Shown here: piece after piece, positions 1 to 7,815 of the stretch
Layout of the letters: every line of letters begins with the position of its first letter
How positions within the stretch are numbered: position 1 is the first letter of the stretch
From: Betaproteobacteria bacterium HGW-Betaproteobacteria-9
GTDB lineage: Bacteria; Pseudomonadota; Gammaproteobacteria; Burkholderiales; Burkholderiaceae_C
NCBI GenBank assembly: GCA_002842215.1
Contig: PHCC01000003.1
Coordinates: 230,167-294,166 of the forward strand
Direction: 5' to 3'
DNA length: 64,000 bases
Notes under the pieces: model-generated
The model's input: only the letters and a program-made list of their open reading frames with translations
Told to the model about the DNA's origin: nothing
The model's database searches: none
Position numbers and translations under genes: made by a program

Positions 1-112
1 CGCCGACCGCCCGCAAGCGGGTCTCGGTGGCCCTGCCGTGACCCGTACCCCGGGTTTCCCGGACTTGTCTCGGGTCATGGTCGGCGGACCCGGGCTGTGC
101 GATGCTGCTGAC

Positions 113-1912
113 ATGAACATGCCCACGCTCCCCGGCTTCGCCACCGCGCCCACGCGCTTCCTGTTTTTCACCGGCAAGGGCGGCGTCGGCAAGACCTCGC
201 TGTCCACCGCCACCGCCATCGCGCTGGCCGACGCCGGCCAGCGTGTGCTGCTGGTCAGCACGGACGCAGCGTCCAACCTCGACGAGATGCTCGGCGTTCC
301 ACTGTCCAACCGGCCGGTGCCCGTGCCCGGTGTGCTGGAGTTGCAGATGCTCAACATCGACCCCGACACCGCCGCCGAGGCCTACCGCCAGCGTGTGCTC
401 GCACAGCTCGAAGCCGGTGCAACCGACGAAGAGCGCAGCACCGTGCGTGAACAGCTCTCGGGCGCCTGCACCACCGAGATCGCCGCCTTCGACGAGTTCG
501 CCGCGCTGCTGGCGGGCGAGGGCATTGACGGTGGCTACGACCACGTGGTCTTCGACACCGCACCCACCGGCCACACCCTGCGCCTGCTGAGCCTGCCCAA
601 GGCCTGGACCGGCTTCCTCGCTGGCAACGACCGCGGTGCCTCCTGCCTCGGCCCGCACTCGGGTCTGAAGATGCAGGAAGCGCGCTTCAACGCCGCGCTG
701 CGAGCGCTGAGCGACCCCGCGCTCACCACCGTGGTGCTCGTCACCCGGCCCGACCCGCGCCCCATGCAGGAGGCCGCGCGCACCGCCGAAGAACTGCGCC
801 AGCTCGGCCTGGCCAACCAGCGCCTGGCCGTCAACGGTGTGTTCCACGCCATCAGCGCCAGCGACCACATCGCCAACGCCATCGAAGCGCTGGGCCGCCA
901 GGCCCTGAATGAGATGCCCGACGCACTCGCCCGCCTGCCTCGCGACGAGGTGCCTTTGCGCGCCTTCGACACCGTGGGCCTGCCCGCGCTGCGGGCGCTG
1001 TTGCAAGGTGGCGATGTGCTTGCACCTGTGCCCGCATCGGCAGCCCCCGTGCTGCCCGCCGAGCCGCTGTCTCGCATGGCCGACGAGCTCGCCGCCGTCG
1101 GCCACGGCCTCATCATGGTCATGGGCAAAGGCGGCGTGGGCAAGACCACCATCGCCGCCGCGCTCGCCGTGGGCCTGGTGCAGCGCGGCCACAGCGTGCA
1201 CCTCACCACCACCGACCCGGCCGCCCACGTGGCCGACGCCTTGAACGGCAGTCTCCAGGGCCTCAAGGTCGGCCGCATCGACCCCAAGGCCGAGACCGCC
1301 GCCTACATCGCCAAGATCATGGCCACGCGCGGCAAGGCGCTGGACGAACAAGGCCAGGCCCTGCTGCTCGAGGACCTGCAGTCGCCCTGCACCGAAGAAG
1401 TGGCCGTGTTCCACGCCTTCAGCCGCGTCGTCAACGAAGCGCGCAGCGCCTTCGTGGTGCTCGACACCGCGCCCACCGGCCACAGCCTGCTGCTGATGGA
1501 CGCCACCGGCGCCTACCACCGCCAGATGATGCAGCAGTACGAAGGCAAGGCAGAGGGCAAAGGCCTGCACATCATCACGCCGCTCATGCGCCTGCAGGAC
1601 GGCAGCATGACGCGCGTCATCATCGTCACCCTGCCCGAAGTCACCCCGGTCAGCCAGGCCGCCGCCCTGCAAGACGACCTGCGCCGCGCGAAGATCGAAC
1701 CCTGGGCCTGGGTCATCAACAAAAGCATCGCCGCCACCGGCACGACCGACCCGCTGCTGCAGGCACGGCTGGCGGGGGAAATCCGGCAGACGGAGCGGAT
1801 TGCGGGCGGGCTGGCGAAGCGGACGTTTGTGCTGCCTTGGTTGGCGGTGCCGCCGGTGGGGGTGCAGGCCTTGGGCGCATTGGGGACACCAGACTCAACC
1901 GTCGATACCTGA
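113..1912 (+). CDS. arsA: ArsA arsenite-efflux ATPase, two-domain form
   Basis: Cytoplasmic ATPase that energises arsenite extrusion through a membrane carrier of the ArsB type. The 599-residue product is the complete two-domain bacterial form: P-loops GKGGVGKTS at residues 21-29 and GKGGVGKTT at about 338-346, each followed by a DTAPTGH signature. The three As(III)-binding cysteines of the family are visible in GACTTEIAAF, GASCLGPHSGL and SPCTEEVAVF, so metal activation should be intact. The ATG at 113 is preferred because it puts the first P-loop about 20 residues in; an in-frame GTG at 38 would add 25 uninformative residues. No other ars gene follows. A short frame closing with TGA at 39-41 could be the tail of an upstream gene outside the window. 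Confidence 0.93.
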   Translation: MNMPTLPGFATAPTRFLFFTGKGGVGKTSLSTATAIALADAGQRVLLVSTDAASNLDEMLGVPLSNRPVPVPGVLELQMLNIDPDTAAEAYRQRVLAQLEAGATDEERSTVREQLSGACTTEIAAFDEFAALLAGEGIDGGYDHVVFDTAPTGHTLRLLSLPKAWTGFLAGNDRGASCLGPHSGLKMQEARFNAALRALSDPALTTVVLVTRPDPRPMQEAARTAEELRQLGLANQRLAVNGVFHAISASDHIANAIEALGRQALNEMPDALARLPRDEVPLRAFDTVGLPALRALLQGGDVLAPVPASAAPVLPAEPLSRMADELAAVGHGLIMVMGKGGVGKTTIAAALAVGLVQRGHSVHLTTTDPAAHVADALNGSLQGLKVGRIDPKAETAAYIAKIMATRGKALDEQGQALLLEDLQSPCTEEVAVFHAFSRVVNEARSAFVVLDTAPTGHSLLLMDATGAYHRQMMQQYEGKAEGKGLHIITPLMRLQDGSMTRVIIVTLPEVTPVSQAAALQDDLRRAKIEPWAWVINKSIAATGTTDPLLQARLAGEIRQTERIAGGLAKRTFVLPWLAVPPVGVQALGALGTPDSTVDT

Positions 1913-2070
1913 TGATTTCATTGATTTTTCCGTGGAAATAGGGAGATTCTGGTTTCACACGGAAAAGGGGATGCTTCCCCGCGAGTTGCTCAGCAAGGGA
2001 GCTCAATTCGGTTCTCGGACGCTGTTCAGCCTTCCTGATGAGGCATGTCGCACAGAGCGAAAGAGACAGC

Positions 2071-2127
2071 TTGCCAAGCTCGGATCTGTGTTTTATATTC
2101 TGTATTCGTGATTTGCGAATACAGAAT
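2071..2127 (+). promoter_or_regulatory. Promoter with overlapping palindromic operator for the wHTH/NTase pair
   Basis: A -35 box TTGCCA (2071-2076), a 17-nt spacer and a -10 box TATATT (2094-2099) precede the gene at 2131. A perfect 12-bp inverted repeat, ATTCTGTATTCG (2097-2108) and CGAATACAGAAT (2116-2127) with a 7-nt spacer, overlaps the -10 box and covers the expected start point. The position fits a repressor site, most simply for autoregulation by the downstream winged-helix protein; that link is inference. The repeat ends 3 bp before the start codon, and no clear Shine-Dalgarno sequence lies between them. Confidence 0.7.
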
Positions 2128-2130
2128 GAA

Positions 2131-2814
2131 ATGCAGCTAAAGCCCCAAGATTTCCTGGTCGCCCTCAAGCTCGTGGCTTGGGGTGATCAGCGCTGGACGT
2201 ATGCGCGCCTGGCGCAGGAGCTGGGTTTGAGCGCGTCAGAGGCGCATGCCTCGGTGAAGCGGGGTTTGTTGTCTGGGTTGCTCTTGCAGAACCGTGCGCC
2301 AACGGCGTCGCTTGCGGACGCTGCCGGTGCGGGAGCTCAGGCGCTCCAGGAGCCGCAGGGTATTTATCGGATCACGCGCAAGCGGGTGCGCAGAAGTGCG
2401 GTACCCGCAGAAGAGGCCGGTCCGCCGGACAACCCGGTGCGGGTTCATGCCCAGGCGCTGGCGGAATTCGCCTTGCACGGAGCCAAGTACGCGTTTCCCG
2501 GTGTGCGCCTGCCGCTGGCGGTGGGGGTGCCCACGAGCCACAGCGCGCCGGCCTTTGCTGGCGTGTTCGCACCGGGCAGCACAGATTTCGTCTGGCCACA
2601 TCCGAACGGTTCGGTGCGTGGCATTGGGGTGGAGCCGCTGCATCCTTCGGTGCCGTTTGCGGCCATGCAGGACGCGAAGCTGTATGAGATGCTGGCCCTT
2701 TTCGATGCCCTGCGCGTGGGCAAGGCGCGCGAGCGGGGCATGGCGATGGAGCGGCTGCTGGCCCTGATTGACCCGAGCGCGCCCACGTCGCAAAAGGAGG
2801 CGCCCCGTGGCTGA
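2131..2814 (+). CDS. Winged-helix DNA-binding protein, possible antitoxin/autorepressor
   Basis: I do not recognise a named family with certainty. The 227-residue protein opens with a helix-turn-helix (about residues 22-52, TYARLAQELGLSASEAHASV) followed by a basic wing-like stretch (ITRKRVRR). The rest is an uncharacterised domain with a VPTSHSAPAF segment and a helical tail. It overlaps the nucleotidyltransferase gene by 8 bp, so the two are translationally coupled. The order (DNA-binding protein first, nucleotidyltransferase second, palindrome at the promoter) parallels AbiEi/AbiEii type IV toxin-antitoxin pairs, although sequence identity to AbiEi is not evident. The ATG at 2131 is chosen because upstream codons would run through the operator. 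It could instead be a plain MarR-like regulator. Confidence 0.75.
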   Translation: MQLKPQDFLVALKLVAWGDQRWTYARLAQELGLSASEAHASVKRGLLSGLLLQNRAPTASLADAAGAGAQALQEPQGIYRITRKRVRRSAVPAEEAGPPDNPVRVHAQALAEFALHGAKYAFPGVRLPLAVGVPTSHSAPAFAGVFAPGSTDFVWPHPNGSVRGIGVEPLHPSVPFAAMQDAKLYEMLALFDALRVGKARERGMAMERLLALIDPSAPTSQKEAPRG

Positions 2815-3496
2815 CCCGAACCTCGCGTTGTTGATGGGCATGGCGCGCGCGATGGGGTCGCTGTGCGAGCAGGTGGTGTTCGTGGGCGGTTGCGCCACGG
2901 GCTTGCTGATCGACAACCCAGGTTTGATGGATGTGCGGCCCACCGAAGATGTGGACGCCATCGTGGAGGTGGCTTCGCTCGCCGGCTACCACCATCTGGC
3001 CGACCAACTGGCGCAACGCGGCTTCAAGCAGACCATGGCAGACAACACGCCACCGTTTCGCTGGTTCTGGAGCCGCCTGCAGCTGGACCTGGTGCCGGTG
3101 GACGAAAAGGTGCTGGGGTTTGCCAATCGGTGGTACCGCGCCGGCTTTGAGTCGGCGGAGCAGGCCAGCCTAGAAGATGGTTTGGTTCTGCGGCACCTGT
3201 CGGCGCCGTACTTCCTGGCCACGAAGTTCGAAGCTTTCAAAGACCGGGGCCGCGACGATGTGTTCGTGAGCCACGACCTGGAAGACATCCTGACCGTGGT
3301 GGAAGGGCGAGTAGCCCTTGTGCAAGAGGTCAAGGCCGCGCCCGACCATGTGCGGGTGCACATCGGTCAATCGGTGGCGGGCTTGTTGGCCTTGCCCGCG
3401 TTCAGCAACGCCTTGCCCGGCCTATTGAGCGATCCGGAACGAGAAGAGACCGTTTTCGCGCGCCTGAGCCAGATGTCCACGTTTGCCGCAACATGA
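2807..3496 (+). CDS. Nucleotidyltransferase-fold protein (AbiEii/MNT-like)
   Basis: A 229-residue protein with the core signature of the DNA polymerase beta-like nucleotidyltransferase fold: GG at residues 27-28 (VFVGGCATG), a D-x-D pair at 48 and 50 (TEDVDAIVE) and a third acidic strand at Asp94 (LQLDLVPVDE). This predicts transfer of a nucleotide to an unknown acceptor (tRNA, protein or small molecule). The start is the GTG at 2807, six bases after a strong Shine-Dalgarno AAAAGGAGG and overlapping the end of the upstream winged-helix gene. An ATG at 2768 without such a site is less likely. The coupling suggests a toxin-antitoxin or abortive-infection-like module, but a housekeeping modification enzyme cannot be excluded. 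Confidence 0.8.
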   Translation: MADPNLALLMGMARAMGSLCEQVVFVGGCATGLLIDNPGLMDVRPTEDVDAIVEVASLAGYHHLADQLAQRGFKQTMADNTPPFRWFWSRLQLDLVPVDEKVLGFANRWYRAGFESAEQASLEDGLVLRHLSAPYFLATKFEAFKDRGRDDVFVSHDLEDILTVVEGRVALVQEVKAAPDHVRVHIGQSVAGLLALPAFSNALPGLLSDPEREETVFARLSQMSTFAAT

Positions 3497-3506
3497 ACAC
3501 AGACCG

Positions 3507-3935
3507 ATGAAAACCCTCCCCCTCCGCCTCACCCCCGGTCAGGACCTGCGCGAAGCGCTCGAAGCCACCGTGCGCGCAGAAGGTTGCCAGGCCGCGTTCG
3601 TGCTCTCGGGCATCGGCAGTCTGGTGGACGCGCGTATCCGTTTCGCGGGGGCGGACGAACCGCTGTGCATCTGCGGGGACTCGGAAATCCTGAGCCTGTC
3701 GGGCACGGTGGGGGTGGGCGCTGCGGGGGACGCAGAGCGGGGTCATTCGCACCTGCACATGGCCGTGGCGGCCGCCACAGGCGAGGTGTTTGGCGGGCAT
3801 GTAGCACCGGGTTGCCGGGTGCGCACGACGGCTGAGGTGTTGCTGGCGCTGTTGCCCGAATGGGCATTCACGCGCGAGCCGGATGCCTCCACCGGCTACA
3901 CGGAACTGGTGGTGAAGGCGCGCGAAGGCTCGTGA
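3507..3935 (+). CDS. PPC/DUF296-domain protein
   Basis: A 142-residue protein made of a single PPC (plant and prokaryote conserved, DUF296) domain. The family hallmarks are visible: an early VLSGIGSL segment, a GTVG turn, and the H-x-H segment GHSHLHMAVA followed by GGHVAPGC. Bacterial members are small trimeric proteins of unknown biochemical role, with putative metal or ligand binding at the histidines; plant homologues carry an AT-hook. The start ATG at 3507 lies 10 bp after the nucleotidyltransferase stop, so it is probably on the same transcript, but I see no functional link. It converges on the ferredoxin reductase gene with a 22-bp gap. Confidence 0.85.
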   Translation: MKTLPLRLTPGQDLREALEATVRAEGCQAAFVLSGIGSLVDARIRFAGADEPLCICGDSEILSLSGTVGVGAAGDAERGHSHLHMAVAAATGEVFGGHVAPGCRVRTTAEVLLALLPEWAFTREPDASTGYTELVVKAREGS

Positions 3936-3957
3936 GGCTGGAGCCCTGCGCAGCCGC

Positions 3958-5202
3958 TCACTTCACCAGCAGACTCGCCAAATCAAAGCCCACGTCGCCC
4001 GCTTGCTCGCGCGTGGGCGACGCGCCCGCGTCAAGCAGCTTGCGCACCAGCAGGTGGTCTTTGCTGGCGTTGACGCTGTCGGCGGCGATGAGTCGGTTGC
4101 CCTTGAAGTGGTAGACGGTGAACGTGCCGGCGGCCATGTCGCCGCGCACGGCCCAGCCGTCGGCGCCCATGGAGAGGCCGGCCATCTGCAGCTTCTTGTC
4201 GTACTGGTCGCTCCAGAACCAGGGCGTGGCGGTGAAGGGGCGGTCTTGCCCGAGCAGCGCGGCGGCAGCGCTCTTGCCTTGCTCGGTGGCGTTTTGCACC
4301 GATTCGAGCCGGAGCAACGAGCCGTCGGCCAGGCGGCGCGCGGTGCAGTCGCCAGCGGCCACGATGAGCGGGTCGCTGGTGCGGCCGCAGGCGTCGACCA
4401 CGATGCCGCGCTCGCATTCGAGTCCCGCCTCGCGAGCGAGCTGGTCGTTGGCGCTGACGCCGATGCCCACCACCACCAGGCCCGCGGGCACGACGCTGCC
4501 GTCGGCCAGTTGTACGCCGGTCACGCCTTGGGCGTCGGCTTCGATGGCGGCGACCTGCGCGCCCAGCACCAGCTGCACGCCGTGACCGCAGTGCAGCTCG
4601 GCGTACCAGTCGCTCAGCACGGGCGCGAGCACGCGGCCGAGCAGGCGCGGTGCGGCTTCGAGCACGGTGACTGTCAGACCTTTCTTGCGCGCGGTGGCCG
4701 CCACTTCGAGACCGATGAAACCGCCACCGATGACCACCACCGGGCGCTGTTGTTCAATGCAGGTGGTCAGGCGTTCGGTGATGGCGCTGGCGTCGTCTTT
4801 CGAGCGCAGCGCCAGCACGCCGGGCGCGTCGCCGCCGGGCAGGGGCAGGGCGCGTGGTGTGCTGCCGGTGGCCAGCACCAGGCCGGTGTAGGGCAGGGCG
4901 CTGCCGTCAGCCAGCACCACGGTTTTCGCCGTGCGGTCGATGGCTTTGACGGGCGTGCCGGTGCGCAGCTCGATGCCTTTGCGCGCCAGCATCTCGGGGG
5001 CGCGCATCACCAGTTGCGCCGCGTCCATCTCGCCCGCCATCCAGGCCTTGGAGAGCGGTGGGCGGTGGTAGGGGCCGTGGGGTTCGTCGCCGAGCAGCGT
5101 GATGGCGCCTTCGAAGCCACCGCTGCGCAGGGCTTCGGCGGTCATCACGCCGGCCTGGCCCGCGCCGACGATCACGATGCCGGCCGTGGTCGGCGTGTTC
5201 AT
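3958..5202 (-). CDS. FAD-dependent ferredoxin reductase of the P450 system
   Basis: NAD(P)H:ferredoxin reductase of the putidaredoxin/rubredoxin reductase type, 414 residues, cytoplasmic. It has an N-terminal FAD-binding VGAGQAG, a second nucleotide-binding motif VVIGGGFIGLE near the middle, the late FAD motif VVAAGDCTA, and the C-terminal domain seen in class I P450 reductases. Its start codon overlaps the ferredoxin stop in an ATGA arrangement (5199-5202), so the two are translationally coupled. It should pass electrons to the [2Fe-2S] protein upstream and so to the P450. A further in-frame ATG at 5211 would add three residues and is less likely because of the coupling. Confidence 0.93.
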   Translation of the reverse strand: MNTPTTAGIVIVGAGQAGVMTAEALRSGGFEGAITLLGDEPHGPYHRPPLSKAWMAGEMDAAQLVMRAPEMLARKGIELRTGTPVKAIDRTAKTVVLADGSALPYTGLVLATGSTPRALPLPGGDAPGVLALRSKDDASAITERLTTCIEQQRPVVVIGGGFIGLEVAATARKKGLTVTVLEAAPRLLGRVLAPVLSDWYAELHCGHGVQLVLGAQVAAIEADAQGVTGVQLADGSVVPAGLVVVGIGVSANDQLAREAGLECERGIVVDACGRTSDPLIVAAGDCTARRLADGSLLRLESVQNATEQGKSAAAALLGQDRPFTATPWFWSDQYDKKLQMAGLSMGADGWAVRGDMAAGTFTVYHFKGNRLIAADSVNASKDHLLVRKLLDAGASPTREQAGDVGFDLASLLVK

Positions 5203-5522
5203 TCCTGGCATTCCGGCAGGTGCACCACGCCGCCTTCCAGCGCGGGGCCGGCCTTGATCTGGCAGGCCAGGCGGCTGTTGGGGCGGCGCTCGGCCACCAC
5301 GTTCTCCAGCATGTCGAGCTCGCCCTGCGTGGGCGCCGGCAGCACGCCGGCCAGCAGATCATCCACATAGCAGTGGCAGGTGGCGCAGGCGCAGGAGCCG
5401 CCGCATTCGCCGACGATGCCGTCCACGCCGTTGGCGGTGGCGCCCTGCATCAGGCTCCAGCCGTCGGCGAGGTTGAGGGTGGTGGACTGGCCGCTGGCCT
5501 CGATGAAGGTGATGTTTGCCAT
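5199..5522 (-). CDS. [2Fe-2S] ferredoxin, adrenodoxin/putidaredoxin type
   Basis: A 107-residue electron carrier between the reductase and the P450. The cluster ligands follow the adrenodoxin pattern C-x5-C-x2-C with a distant fourth: Cys40, Cys46 and Cys49 in GECGGSCACATCHC, and Cys87 in RLACQIK. Two extra cysteines (44 and 51) sit inside the cluster loop. The gene lies 64 bp after the P450 stop and overlaps the reductase start, giving a P450-ferredoxin-reductase operon on the minus strand. The order and the ferredoxin type define a three-component class I bacterial P450 system. Confidence 0.95.
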   Translation of the reverse strand: MANITFIEASGQSTTLNLADGWSLMQGATANGVDGIVGECGGSCACATCHCYVDDLLAGVLPAPTQGELDMLENVVAERRPNSRLACQIKAGPALEGGVVHLPECQE

Positions 5523-5586
5523 GATGTCTCCAGAAAACAGAAAGGCGCTGCCCGGTGACGGACAGCGCGATGGTAGGGCCAGCGGC

Positions 5587-6765
5587 TTAAGCGGCTCTGA
5601 GTTCGAGCACCAGCGGGCTGCGGAAGGTGGACGAGGGCATCCAGGGCAGCTGGTCGGCCACGCGGCGGTAGTCGGGCATCACCTTGTGGAACTCGTCGAA
5701 GGCGATCTTCACCGCCAGGCGCGCGATGGCGGTGCCGAGACAGGCGTGCACACCGCCGCCAAAACCGAGGTGGCCGCGCGGCTTGCGGGTGATGTCGTAC
5801 ACGTCGGGGTTCGGGTACTGGCGCTCGTCGCGGTTGCCGCTGCCGTAGGCCAGGCAGACGAAGTCGCCTTCCTTCATGGTCTGGCCGTGGAGCGTCACGT
5901 CTTTCATCAGGCGACGGCGGAAGCGCTGGGCCGAGGTGTTGAAGCGCAGGCTTTCTTCGATCGCGTCGGGCAGCAGCTCGGGGTTGGCCACCACGGCCTT
6001 GCGGGCTTCGTCGAACGTGGCCAGGTTGTAGGCGAACATCATCATGAAGCCGCCGAGCGATTCGACGCCGGCCATGATCAGCGTGGTGGTGGTCAGCAGC
6101 ACCTCGCGGTCGTCCAGCCGGTCGCCGTCGATCTCGGCCAGCGCGAAGTTGCTGATCAGGTCGTTGCGCGGCTCGGCGCGGCGCATCGCGATCACCTTGC
6201 TGGCGTACTCCTGCATCCAGTTGTAGGCCGCAATGTGCTCCGGACCCTTGGCGCGGGTGCGGGCGTCGCTTTGCACCATCAGCACGGCGTTGTCGCGCAC
6301 GATCTGTTCGTCCACGATGGCCTCGTCACCCATGGGCAGGCCGAGCGCGGCCATCAGCACCTTGACGGTGAACTGCGACGAGACTTCCTTGAAGTCGAAC
6401 TGCTGCGTGCCCTTGAGCTGGCCGAACACCTGTTTGGCCACGTCGCGGATGGGCTCTTCCAGCGCGAGCAGGTTGCGCTTCATGAAGGCGTGCTGGATCA
6501 GGCCGCGCAGGCGGTCGTGTTTCGGTGGGTCGGAGCTGCCGAGCGTGGCGCCAGCGCGGCCGGGCAGCTCGGTCATGAGGTTGCCGCTGGCGCTGGAGTA
6601 GGTCTGCCAGTCCTGGCCGGCGGAGACGATGTCCGCGTAACGCGACAGGATCCACATCTGGGCTTCTTCGCTCCAGAAGCAGGGCGCCTCGTCACGCAGG
6701 TGCTTGTAATAAGGGAAGGGGTCGGCGTCAACGGCCGGCGAATACGGATCGAAATGGAAGCTCAT
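5587..6765 (-). CDS. Cytochrome P450 (class I bacterial monooxygenase)
   Basis: Haem monooxygenase of 392 residues, soluble. The haem-binding loop FGGGVHACLG gives the proximal thiolate as Cys342, and the ExxR motif is ESLR (271-274). The I-helix oxygen-activating motif reads AGVES (232-236), so the usual acid-threonine pair is Glu-Ser. The gene leads the operon with its own ferredoxin and reductase and is divergent from a PobR-like AraC gene. The nearby LigAB ring-cleavage genes suggest an aromatic acid or aryl ether substrate, for example O-demethylation of a methoxybenzoate. That substrate is inference; the CYP family cannot be assigned by eye. Confidence 0.94.
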   Translation of the reverse strand: MSFHFDPYSPAVDADPFPYYKHLRDEAPCFWSEEAQMWILSRYADIVSAGQDWQTYSSASGNLMTELPGRAGATLGSSDPPKHDRLRGLIQHAFMKRNLLALEEPIRDVAKQVFGQLKGTQQFDFKEVSSQFTVKVLMAALGLPMGDEAIVDEQIVRDNAVLMVQSDARTRAKGPEHIAAYNWMQEYASKVIAMRRAEPRNDLISNFALAEIDGDRLDDREVLLTTTTLIMAGVESLGGFMMMFAYNLATFDEARKAVVANPELLPDAIEESLRFNTSAQRFRRRLMKDVTLHGQTMKEGDFVCLAYGSGNRDERQYPNPDVYDITRKPRGHLGFGGGVHACLGTAIARLAVKIAFDEFHKVMPDYRRVADQLPWMPSSTFRSPLVLELRAA

Positions 6766-6876
6766 GGCGGTGTCTCCTGTGGGTGGAATCCGGAACGGAC
6801 TGTAGGCCTCCCGGCGCCGATTGGCACTGCACTTAGCAGGGATAATTCTTGTACTTTTGAATCAAGGTGTTCCGCC

Positions 6877-7815
6877 ATGCCGCAGACGAACCCATCCCCG
6901 CCACGCGCCCGGCCCTCCCGCAGCCAGCCCATGGCCATCCCGCGTTTTGCGCTCTACGGCGAGGCCGCGGCACCTGGCCAGGACATGCTGCACATCGAGT
7001 CGGTGGCGTCGCGCAGCCGGCTCTACCACTGGGAGATTGAGCCCCATGTGCACCAGGGTCTGTATCAAATCCTCTGGCTGCAAAGGGGTTCGGCCGAGGT
7101 GGTGCTGGACGAATGGCGCGCGGCGGTGGCCGGGCCGGCCGCCATCGTGGTGCCGCCGGGGGTGGTGCACGGCTTCGTGTTTGCGCCCGAAACCGATGGC
7201 CGCGTGCTCACGCTCAGCGCGCGGTTTCTGGTGGAGGGCGAGTTCCAGGCCGTGGGGGAGGCGTTCAGGGCGCTGTTCTCCGCGCCGGGGGTCTTGCATT
7301 TTTCGCCCGACGATGGCGAGGCCGAGCGCCTGAACGTGCAGCTCGGCGAGCTGGCCGCCGAGTTCGCCCTGCCCGGTTCGGCCGACGCGCCGGTGGTGCA
7401 GTGGCTGGCGCGGGCCGTGGTCTGGCGCCTGGCCCGCGCCAGCGAGCAGGGCCAGCGCGAGGGCGGCGAGCGCGCCCACCAGCACCAGGCGCTGTTCACG
7501 CGCTTCCTGCTGCTGGTGGAGCAGCATTTTCTGGAGCACTGGCCGCTGGAGCGGTATGCGTCGCGCCTGGGGCTGTCCACCCAGCGGCTCAACCGCCTGG
7601 CGCGCGCGGGCAGTGGGCGCAGCGCGCTGGAACTGGTGCACGAGCGCCTCACGCGCGAGGCCTGTCGGCGGCTGGTCTACATCGCCGCGCCCGCGGCCAG
7701 CCTGGCGCTGGAGCTGGGCTTTGAAGACCCGGCCTATTTCTCCCGCTTCTTCAAGCGCCGCACGGGCCTGAGCCCGCAGCGCTGGCGCGAGGCGCAGCGC
7801 CCGCCGGTGGCTTAG
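6877..7815 (+). CDS. AraC-family regulator, PobR-like
   Basis: A 312-residue transcription activator. An N-terminal cupin-like sensor domain (residues about 40-130, with EPHVHQGLYQILWLQRG and VVPPGVVHGF) precedes a C-terminal AraC DNA-binding domain with two helix-turn-helices, the second ending in EDPAYFSRFFKRRTGLSP. The architecture is that of PobR/PobC regulators that respond to 4-hydroxybenzoate-type effectors. It is divergent from the P450 operon across about 110 bp, the usual layout for control of that operon. Its 3' end overlaps the convergent LysR gene by 4 bp. The ATG at 6877 is chosen because the sensor domain follows at a normal distance; the frame is open far upstream but runs antisense through the P450 gene. 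Confidence 0.9.
   Translation: MPQTNPSPPRARPSRSQPMAIPRFALYGEAAAPGQDMLHIESVASRSRLYHWEIEPHVHQGLYQILWLQRGSAEVVLDEWRAAVAGPAAIVVPPGVVHGFVFAPETDGRVLTLSARFLVEGEFQAVGEAFRALFSAPGVLHFSPDDGEAERLNVQLGELAAEFALPGSADAPVVQWLARAVVWRLARASEQGQREGGERAHQHQALFTRFLLLVEQHFLEHWPLERYASRLGLSTQRLNRLARAGSGRSALELVHERLTREACRRLVYIAAPAASLALELGFEDPAYFSRFFKRRTGLSPQRWREAQRPPVA

Noticed and set aside
1..41. Tail of an upstream coding sequence ending TGA at 39-41
   Set aside because: Only about 12 codons are visible and no family can be recognised.
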